Assembly (NCBI RefSeq): GCF_900100015.1
Contig: NZ_FNDD01000009.1
Location: 97,579 to 161,578 of the forward strand
DNA length: 64,000 nt
Source of the DNA: Vibrio xiamenensis
GTDB lineage: Bacteria; Pseudomonadota; Gammaproteobacteria; Enterobacterales; Vibrionaceae
Reading direction: 5' to 3'
A program made the translations under genes and the position numbers. Positions 57,151-64,000 of the stretch are shown here, one piece after another (the stretch's first letter is position 1; the number at the start of each line of letters is the position of its first letter). The notes beneath the pieces were generated by a model that saw only the letters and a list, made by a program, of their open reading frames with translations, had not been told where the DNA came from and made no database searches.

Positions 57151-57196
57151 GCACCCATTTACGCTACTAGTACAGTTTACTATATATTCCCCCCCA

Positions 57197-57865
57197 CTAA
57201 TCAAAGTTTCTATAGATGAGCCTCTTCGTACGAATCTGTAAATAATCCTTCGTATAAACAAAACCTGAAAAATGGACATAGCGACTTAATTCTAGTATCG
57301 GCATATGTTCATTAACCATTGCGTACCTTTCAAAGTTGATGCCGAAATATGATTTAGTACCAACTAACAACATTGGGGTATTTGGTTTAAGAGTTTTCCA
57401 ATCCTCATAACTTATTCCACATAAGGTTTCATATTGTAAGATTGAATTTTTGAATGCATCCAATTCCCCCTGGCAACCTCTACGCATAAAATAATAGTCA
57501 TTACTAGGAGTAACCTCTGTTATTAATGTCACCTTCTTACCAAAAATCATGTGATATATAACTGCGATGTTACCAACCGGGCCGATCCTAAACATTGCGA
57601 AGAAGAGTATTGTGGAAGTAAGCAAGATAAAAAAACGTTTCAATCGCTTTGGTTGCTTCCTAGCGTTCCAAAATAGAGACAGCACAGTAATAATTGCACA
57701 TAACCATGAAGCTTGTGTTAGAACATTGGTAGAGGACTCAAAGTAATCCACATATCCAATATACATCGCTATAAAAAGAATACAGGACGTTAAAATGATT
57801 ATTAAAATTATAATTGCTGGATGAAACAAACTACCTCCTTTTGCCCGAAATTGAAACCAATACAT
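57197..57865 (-). CDS. Membrane protein of unknown function
   Basis: 222 residues: three spans (about 17-40, 50-66, 80-108) and a C-terminal domain of about 110 residues, probably outside the cytoplasm, with two Cys (RRGCQGELDAF, ETLCGISYEDW). AAGAAGAG stands before the ATG. Not recognised. Same strand as its neighbours. Confidence 0.6.
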   Translation of the reverse strand: MYWFQFRAKGGSLFHPAIIILIIILTSCILFIAMYIGYVDYFESSTNVLTQASWLCAIITVLSLFWNARKQPKRLKRFFILLTSTILFFAMFRIGPVGNIAVIYHMIFGKKVTLITEVTPSNDYYFMRRGCQGELDAFKNSILQYETLCGISYEDWKTLKPNTPMLLVGTKSYFGINFERYAMVNEHMPILELSRYVHFSGFVYTKDYLQIRTKRLIYRNFD

Positions 57866-58065
57866 AACTCTTCTTACGCGACAAATCGAAGTGAAAATTT
57901 TGCTGCCTCGCGAGTATTATCCCTAGCATTTAGTTATGCAATAAATTGTAAATTGACATCTTTGCTTCCAGCCGCCCTTCGCGCGGCTATTTTCTTCTAC
58001 AAAATCATCCAGCTACGATCCTTTAGCAGAGCACCATGATGATTATAATATCTAGTGCCCTATGC

Positions 58066-58473
58066 TTAAGTTTTACAAAGACTGAGTGATGTGACGTATT
58101 TGGTACCCATCATCGGCATATAACCAGAAGGAACTCCAGGACAAGGCTTATAGCCTTTGTCTTCAAGTAGTTGAGTATAAAAATACACCAACATCACCGA
58201 CACCATACAAGCAATGATAGTAGCATACATAAAATATCGAATTATCTTGGCACAAAAACGCGTAGCGACTTCCTCCGTATAAAAAAGACTGCCTGTATGG
58301 TATATTAATGCGAATGATATCGGGATCGGTGCTATGAATGTCGCAGGTGAAAACCACGAAAATACAATAACGGGTTCAAACGCCAAATATTCAGAAAGTA
58401 ATAAATTCCCCAAATATAAACTTGACGCAATCATAAGCAGTGCAAGCAGAATGCTAAATATTTTTCTTATCAT
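58066..58473 (-). CDS. Small membrane protein, DUF1240-like
   Basis: 135 residues, three or four spans, and an extracytoplasmic end YFYTQLLEDKGYKPCPGVP...LSLCK with paired Cys. The C-terminal L-x-x-KGY-x-x-C pattern resembles DUF1240 proteins as I recall them. No ribosome site visible. Function unknown. Confidence 0.55.
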   Translation of the reverse strand: MIRKIFSILLALLMIASSLYLGNLLLSEYLAFEPVIVFSWFSPATFIAPIPISFALIYHTGSLFYTEEVATRFCAKIIRYFMYATIIACMVSVMLVYFYTQLLEDKGYKPCPGVPSGYMPMMGTKYVTSLSLCKT

Positions 58474-58635
58474 AAAAGTTCGGTAGTTATGTTGGATAAG
58501 TATTGTTCTAGACAGTGTTTAAGCTCTTGACGATTCTTGAAAGACAATCACATTTATAAATTTTACTGATGAAATAACCACCAGCTTTGCTATTATGAAA
58601 ATAATTTATTTTCCCATATAAAACAAGGAGTTAAA

Positions 58636-58731
58636 ATGACTAACCAAAGTGATGATTTTACTACCCTTTCCCACCTAAGCGTTCAATGTTTTGGGAAAAC
58701 GACACAAGCTACAATAAGTGAACGCTCATAG
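58636..58731 (+). CDS. 31-codon frame behind a strong ribosome site
   Basis: AAGGAG, 5 nt, ATG: the best ribosome site in the island, yet the frame stops after 31 polar residues. It overlaps the first broken array copy in another frame. It may be a leader peptide or the surviving 5' end of a disrupted gene. Confidence 0.4.
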   Translation: MTNQSDDFTTLSHLSVQCFGKTTQATISERS

Positions 58732-59002
58732 ATTCAACACTATAGCCCCACTTATAGGAATACTAATCTTTTAGGCTTGGTGGATTATCCCAATATTTAA
58801 AGATTTAGGCCTTTTTGGCGGTTTCTTTCTTATGTATATAGTCACTCCTTATTCTACAATTTGGGGGATATGTTACTCAATATATAAAAAAGACTGGCTG
58901 TGGGTTTCTATATTTGCTTTCATTGGCGTTGTACCTTGGATAAGCTTCCGTTTCGGACCAGAGTGGCTATTTATAGCTATTTTTGAGCCAATAGCTCACT
59001 GA
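58718..59002 (+). pseudogene. Array copy 1 of the small membrane protein family, broken
   Basis: From GTG 58718 the frame reads an apolar start FNTIAPLIGILIF, an in-frame TAG (58772-58774), then AWWIIPIF, YSTIWGICYSIYKKDWLW and GVVPWISF, ending PEWLF and TGA. It aligns with the intact copies at 59147 and 59691, so I call it a nonsense-mutated paralogue. Confidence 0.7.
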
Positions 59003-59041
59003 GTAAGCTACCACCTTAGAGCAAATAGAGTAGTTTGAGGA

Positions 59042-59152
59042 GATGGGTAGCTGTGTTTGGTGATTTAGGGGGCATTTTTGAACTATTTATCTTTCCAGAC
59101 TGGCCTTATACATTTCTCTATTAACTCTAAAACTCATGGCTACTAAATGAGC
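59042..59152 (+). pseudogene. Array fragment: C-terminal end of another copy
   Basis: Nucleotide match to 59880-59989, including GAACTATTTATCTTTCCAG and the end ACTAAATGAG. Only the last quarter of the gene survives. Its right edge is the start codon of the next copy. Confidence 0.75.
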
Positions 59153-59416
59153 ATAAAAGACCATAAATTTAATACATATATCCCATTGGTCTTAATTTCC
59201 CTAGGCTGGCACTGGTTTTTCTTTCCAATATCTTCGGGAGAGGACTCAGGGTTAGGTACCTTTTTTGTAGAGGCTTATGTCATCGCTCCATTAGGGACCA
59301 TTTGGGGATTCTGCTTTTCTTTAATTAGAAAACTTTGGGGTTGGATAAGCATCTTTACCGCTATTGGCATTATTCCAGAATTAGTATTTTTCTTAAAACC
59401 CGAGTGGCTATTCTAA
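59147..59416 (+). CDS. Array copy 2, small membrane protein (intact)
   Basis: 89 residues with three hydrophobic segments. Family pattern: P-LV-IS-GW-WFFFP, then IAPLGTIWG, RKLWGWIS and GIIPELVFF. No recognised domain. The ATG lies in the repeat-derived ACTAAATGAG; no ribosome site, so expression may depend on upstream translation. Confidence 0.6.
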   Translation: MSIKDHKFNTYIPLVLISLGWHWFFFPISSGEDSGLGTFFVEAYVIAPLGTIWGFCFSLIRKLWGWISIFTAIGIIPELVFFLKPEWLF

Positions 59417-59446
59417 AGCCTTCCCGATGATATTGAGGATCTCGCT

Positions 59447-59698
59447 TTGCCAATCAGTTTGAATATGATTGTTCCAGCACTAGGATTGCTTTCGGCTTGG
59501 ATATGGTTCCTTTTCCCAAGCTTAAGGGACGAGCAGACAGCTATGGGAATGTACGTAATCTTGTACTTCCTAGTAGCTCCAGTATCTATTGCATGGGGAG
59601 GGGCATATTCCCTGATAAAGAAACTTTGAACTTGGTTAGCTGTTTTTATCCTTTTCGGCTTAATTCCTGAGCTTCTTTTTGTTTTTAGTGATGTCTAG
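59447..59698 (+). pseudogene. Array copy 3, broken by one nonsense codon
   Basis: Frame starts at TTG 59447 (AGGA upstream) or ATG 59465, reads WIWFLFPSLRDEQTAMG and APVSIAWGGAYSLIKKL, then TGA (59627-59629) where the relatives have Trp, and continues in frame TWLAVFILFGLIPELLF to TAG. A single TGG to TGA change explains it. Overlaps the next ATG. Confidence 0.75.
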
Positions 59699-59984
59699 AA
59701 CGTTAAATATTGTAATTCCGCTAGTTGGGATTTTTTATATCTTATGGTGGTACTTTTTCCCTAGTCAATTAGAAGTGTCAGACTCTGGACTAGTCGGATT
59801 TTTCTTACTTTATTTTGTGTTAGCTCCCATAGTTATCATTTGGGGGTTAGCTTATGCCTTCTACAAAAAAATGTGGACGTGGGTAATTGTGTTTAGTGTC
59901 ATTGGGGTCATTCCTGAACTATTTATCTTTCCAGGCTGGGCTCAAACTCTCTTCTATATAACTCTAAATTCCATGACTAACTAA
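59691..59984 (+). CDS. Array copy 4, small membrane protein (intact)
   Basis: 97 residues; IVIPLVGIFYILWWYFFP, FVLAPIVIIWGLAYAFYKKMWTW, GVIPELFIF. Three spans. ATG overlaps the stop of copy 3 (ATGTCTAG), hinting at coupled translation. Function unknown. Confidence 0.6.
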   Translation: MSRTLNIVIPLVGIFYILWWYFFPSQLEVSDSGLVGFFLLYFVLAPIVIIWGLAYAFYKKMWTWVIVFSVIGVIPELFIFPGWAQTLFYITLNSMTN

Positions 59985-60069
59985 ATGAGTCTGAACGACT
60001 GTATTGAGTGTCAGCCGCCGTTATACTGATGGAGTCTGAATTGGCATGATATCTCGTGTTATGTGCTCT

Positions 60070-60206
60070 CTTACTTCGCTAAAACTCCGAGAACCCGACA
60101 CGGGTATCCATTCGTCTTTAGACTTCTAAAGAACCGCTTCATCGGACTGTTGTCCCAACGATTACCTCACCCTGATAAGCTTTACTTGATTTGATAACGC
60201 CACGAC
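60070..60206 (-). pseudogene. Fossil fragment of an IS3-family transposase
   Basis: On the minus strand GNRWDNSPMKRFFRSLKT aligns with [18 protein letters not shown] of the intact transposase at 60903, with the catalytic Glu changed to Lys; flanking DNA matches 61021-61160 with gaps. A remnant of a related but different element. Confidence 0.75.
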
Positions 60207-60390
60207 ATAGATGTGCATAGTCGGAAACAAGATATCAAACAGATACAGTTCGGGGATTCCTGGAAGCTGAGAACGTCGCACATCTAACGAACATCGGAAT
60301 TAGATGTGCACTATATCGGATTAAGAGAATAAACATTAGAAATATTTACTCAGTTCCGATGGCTACAAAGCACTGCTATACGATTCCCCC
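60207..60390. other. Intergenic stretch with repeats
   Basis: Holds a perfect inverted repeat GCACATCTAA/TTAGATGTGC (60278-60287, 60300-60309) and a further TAGATGTGCATAG at 60208. No gene recognised. Confidence 0.5.
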
Positions 60391-60819
60391 ACAGCACTAT
60401 GTAGTAGGTAACTATTTTGAATCAAAAGCTTTCATTTTACTGTATAACGGTGAACTAAAACACTTCCCGTTACCGCCAAACGAAAAAACAGCTAACGTAA
60501 TATCAATTTTTTAGAAGAGTTATTGTTCATCACCTTTCTTTTTCTTAAAAAGAAATCTTCTCACTAAACTAAATGGAAATACAAAACAACCGAACATTAT
60601 GAATGTAACGACATAAACCCAAATAAACGTCATTAAGAATAGCGAAATGATGGAAGACGTATAATGACAATCCTGCCCTATCACTTCGGTATACTCAGGA
60701 TCGCATAAACTGAATGCAGCTTGGCATGCGAGAACACCGACAAAAACTGATATAAGCGTGGAAGATATTCCCACAACAGACCATTCAATCTTATTCATCT
60801 CCAACCCCAGTATCTACAA
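60391..60819. repeat. Dispersed duplicate, copy 2
   Basis: Second copy of the unit at 56731-57150, same orientation, diverged but clearly homologous in both flanks and coding part. Confidence 0.75.
60520..60798 (-). CDS. Small two-span membrane protein, paralogue B
   Basis: 92 residues from ATG 60798 (GGGG 6 nt before; the upstream TTG is less likely). Loop CDPEYTEVIGQDCHYTSSII differs from paralogue A at few positions although the DNA has drifted, so the loop seems under selection. Two spans and a basic tail. Not recognised. Confidence 0.65.
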   Translation of the reverse strand: MNKIEWSVVGISSTLISVFVGVLACQAAFSLCDPEYTEVIGQDCHYTSSIISLFLMTFIWVYVVTFIMFGCFVFPFSLVRRFLFKKKKGDEQ

Positions 60820-60902
60820 ATCATTCATGTACACTAACTTAGCTACCAATATAAGTTAGGTGAAAAATTGAAATAAAAAGTTTGTTATCGCGTGTGTAGT
60901 GG

Positions 60903-62062
<1,160 letters not shown>

Positions 62063-62207
62063 TGAACACCTCATTTACGGTGGAGACTTTACCACCTAAT
62101 TTGGTGTCCGGGATCATTAAACCACTACAAACTCTAACTTGTCCGTTTCGGATTAAAATTTCCATGGGATAACGCACCTAAGTTGCGGCGAACTCTAGTG
62201 AGTCCGA

Positions 62208-62236
62208 TGCCCGCCGCGGAGCGGTTTTGGCGGGCA
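62208..62236. terminator. GC-rich hairpin downstream of the NUDIX gene
   Basis: TGCCCGCC/GGCGGGCA perfect 8-bp stem with an inner CCGC/GCGG alternative. T runs lie inside the loop rather than after it, so it may be a structural element and not a plain terminator. Confidence 0.45.
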
Positions 62237-62253
62237 TGACCAACCTTGGCTTT

Positions 62254-62700
62254 TTAAGAGCTAAGCCTCTTATTTACTGCTTCAAGTGCCAGTTTATTGG
62301 TGTCAAAGTGCATCAACTCTTTAGCTTCAGATTCTGAAACCCATTTATATTCGCTGTGTTCAGCTGACAACTGTGGTTCACCTTCTACTTCGGCACAGTA
62401 TACTTTTTCTATTATTTCGGTCGGCCCTGAACCGTAAGAATCGCGCCATTCATCCTTAATAGGAAATGAGTACTCGTAACCTACAGCCAAAATCAATTTT
62501 GGCTTATATCCAGTTTCTTCAAATATTTCTCTAGCAGCTGTTTCTTCAAGCGTTTCGCCTTCTTCCATGCCGCCAGTAACACCTTGCCAGAAAGCAGGCA
62601 AACTAAACTCTGAACGTTGAACTCGTTTCAGCAAAAGGAATCGAATATTCCCTTCCTCAACACTGTAAAGAAATGCATTTATAGAAAAAGGTTGTCTCAT
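62254..62700 (-). CDS. NUDIX hydrolase
   Basis: 148 residues with a full Nudix box GGMEEGETLEETAAREIFEETGY, here in its usual length (23). Style resembles NudB-like dihydroneopterin triphosphate hydrolases. Isolated gene next to the IS; ribosome site weak. May be cargo of the island. Confidence 0.85.
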   Translation of the reverse strand: MRQPFSINAFLYSVEEGNIRFLLLKRVQRSEFSLPAFWQGVTGGMEEGETLEETAAREIFEETGYKPKLILAVGYEYSFPIKDEWRDSYGSGPTEIIEKVYCAEVEGEPQLSAEHSEYKWVSESEAKELMHFDTNKLALEAVNKRLSS

Positions 62701-63130
62701 TATTAACTCGTACTCTTAACATTTTATTAGTGCGCATGCGCGCTTACCTCGTTGGGCCAGTGAAAACGCGCACAGTTAACTTTCTGTATACAATGAAATT
62801 ATCAGCATTTTGCTAAATATACCATCTAGAAGATCAGACAGTTATCGTTACACAAACATTCGAGCCTATCCAATCATAAGTTCTATATGAAGTGCATTAT
62901 AAAACTGCCTTAACTTCCTTATTTGGTACCAAAAGAAACAACAGCGATGAACTGATAAGTAAACCGTCAGGGTTAGGTCTTGCCTTTTGATAATCATTAG
63001 TTTTCGTAGGGTAAAGCATAATAATAAGGCGTTCATTAACGATATCGCTAACTTAAAATGGGGCATAGCCGCTTTATAGAATCAAAGTTATTACCAATAT
63101 ATTAGGTAAAAATTCAGGGATGAATTTTTA
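62701..63130. other. Intergenic stretch
   Basis: Contains the self-complementary GCGCATGCGC (62732-62741). No gene supported; the short minus-strand frame at 62866-63066 has no ribosome site or recognisable content. Confidence 0.45.
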
Positions 63131-63338
63131 GGTTTTCCGCGTCGGGAACGCGTAAAACCGTGCCGGACAACATCAAAGGACAAAGGCATTCCTGGTTACT
63201 CTTTTTGCCAGCAAAGAGTGACTGGTGCGCTGTCGCAGAGGGTAAAGAAAGCGAAAACGCATGGCGCATCATACAAACCCATTCATCAAACCAACCAAAA
63301 ACCCAGATTCCGGATAGCTCATTCTGAGCTTCCGGAAT
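63131..63338. repeat. Element with three consecutive hairpins
   Basis: GGTTTT-C-CGCGT/ACGCG-T-AAAACC (63131-63159), ACTCTTT/AAAGAGT (63198-63219) and ATTCCGGATAGCTCA/TGAGCTTCCGGAAT (63307-63338, one bulge). Such regular structure in noncoding DNA suggests a repeated intergenic element; I believe similar ones occur in other vibrios but cannot check. Confidence 0.55.
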
Positions 63339-63539
63339 GAAACCATTGGGTAACTCGCCAAAAGGCATCGGGGCAGAAACGGTTTAGAGCTACTGAACTA
63401 AAACGTTTCTATCAGGTTAAAAAGTACCTTCAAACTAAACTCGTAGTCTGAGCCTATCTAGCGTCAAGACTGGACTGTATTAGCCGCTGATTTAAGAGCC
63501 GTTGGGCAGTTCAATGATTTGATAAAACGTCGCTCCACA

Positions 63540-63772
63540 ATGTAACTAATCTTGATTAGAGAAAAGGTCAGACAGTGAAAATCCGCGACCGTTATGACGC
63601 TAGCGTGCCAAGCGTTGTGGGTCCAGTATCACGACAAAAAGCTGTGTTTGTTGAAGATGCAAAATTCCTGCGTTCACAGACAGACAAGCCAATTAAGTGG
63701 GCACTTCCAGGACCTATGACCATGGTTGATACGCTGTATGACGCACATTATAAATCACTTAACAAAACATAG
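63540..63772 (+). pseudogene. Fragment of a core-MetE type methionine synthase
   Basis: The frame from GTG 63575 gives RIRDRYDASVPSVV-like text (here KIRDRYDASVPSVV), VFVEDAKFLRSQTDKPIKWA and PGPMTMVDTLYDAHYKS, which match an internal part (about residues 88-145) of single-domain MetE-like proteins. A TAG lies upstream in frame and the match ends abruptly near 63755. Both ends of the gene are gone. Confidence 0.75.
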
Positions 63773-63968
63773 CGAATACCGCATTGGTATTCAAGATCAA
63801 CCACCGCATTCTATAGGTAAGAATATCTTACTCATCGTTAAACTCTGGCACCGAAATTTAGTAACAAGAAGACATCTAAAAGATTTACTCGATTATCTTT
63901 TAGATGACATAGGAATAGATAAGCAGCTTGCAAAGAAGGAAACGAATAAAGCGTTCTGGAAATACTAA
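63738..63968 (+). CDS. DUF1127-domain small protein, possibly with a chimeric start
   Basis: The C-terminal 45 residues (WHRNLVTRRHLKDLLDYL, DDIGIDK, FWKY) fit DUF1127, short basic proteins implicated in RNA binding and stress. The first codons come from the methionine synthase fragment in another frame, so the present start (ATG 63738, or 63726) was probably acquired at the deletion junction. May be non-functional. Confidence 0.6.
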   Translation: MTHIINHLTKHSEYRIGIQDQPPHSIGKNILLIVKLWHRNLVTRRHLKDLLDYLLDDIGIDKQLAKKETNKAFWKY

Positions 63969-64000
63969 TTTTTACCGTCGCCCCAACATTAATTAAATGA

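Noticed and set aside
58066..59989. Type VI secretion immunity array
   Set aside because: The tandem decay pattern fits, but no effector, VgrG, PAAR or Hcp gene is present; kept only as a hypothesis.
63114..63368. 84-codon minus-strand frame
   Set aside because: It runs exactly across the three-hairpin element, has no ribosome site, and its content is explained by the repeat.
62751..63507. GTTGGGC at 62751-62757 and 63501-63507, resembling integron attC right cores
   Set aside because: No matching RYYYAAC partner or attC-length palindrome is found at either place, so I do not call a cassette array.

Overview
The window looks like a chromosomal segment of a marine or estuarine Vibrio (Gammaproteobacteria). 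The main reason is a VemP-type arrest peptide placed directly before a second secD-secF pair, an arrangement known from Vibrio. The gene families present (phhAB, elbB, yjjG, pepT, periplasmic carbonic anhydrase, a Lon-family protease) and the many strong Rho-independent terminators fit this. The species cannot be fixed from the sequence alone.

Layout. 1-5.0 kb: taurine uptake genes tauAB (tauB runs off the left edge), a taurine-type omega-aminotransferase and a divergent MocR-family regulator. 5-16 kb: metabolic and housekeeping genes (SDR, YdcF-like, sdaA serine deaminase, two-domain cold-shock/DUF1294 protein, membrane-anchored metzincin-like protease, yjjG, LysR, elbB) and a large chemoreceptor. 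16-19.5 kb: secF, secD and the regulatory leader gene vemP. 19.5-27 kb: SH3 protein, phhAB phenylalanine hydroxylation with a TyrR-type box, acetoacetyl-CoA synthetase, methyltransferase, LysR, a CDF-like transporter. 27-35.4 kb: TAT lipoprotein phosphoesterase, Lon-family protease, an orphan YejF-type double ATPase behind a good Fur box, PhzF. 35.4-40.8 kb: a complete FepBDGC-type ferric siderophore importer, divergent from a flavin monooxygenase. 41-52.5 kb: M16 peptidase, MscS channel, pepT, a candidate small RNA, carbonic anhydrase, outer-membrane proteins, DUF554, LysR, iron alcohol dehydrogenase and its AraC neighbour. 52.6-55.5 kb: a GH5 glycosidase and surface proteins.

55.6-62.7 kb is an accessory, AT-rich island made of small multi-pass membrane proteins of unknown family. 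It holds a decayed tandem array of paralogues (about five copies, two apparently intact), a dispersed duplicate of another small membrane gene, an intact IS3-family element and a fossil piece of a related one. 62.7-64 kb holds a hairpin-rich intergenic element, a truncated core-MetE methionine synthase fragment and a DUF1127 protein.

The most notable systems are (1) the vemP-secD2F2 force-sensing translational switch. Here the 3' end of vemP can pair with the secD start codon (14 of 15 bases) and a second stem covers its Shine-Dalgarno. (2) The birth-and-death array of small membrane proteins, whose organisation resembles orphan immunity gene arrays although no toxin is visible.
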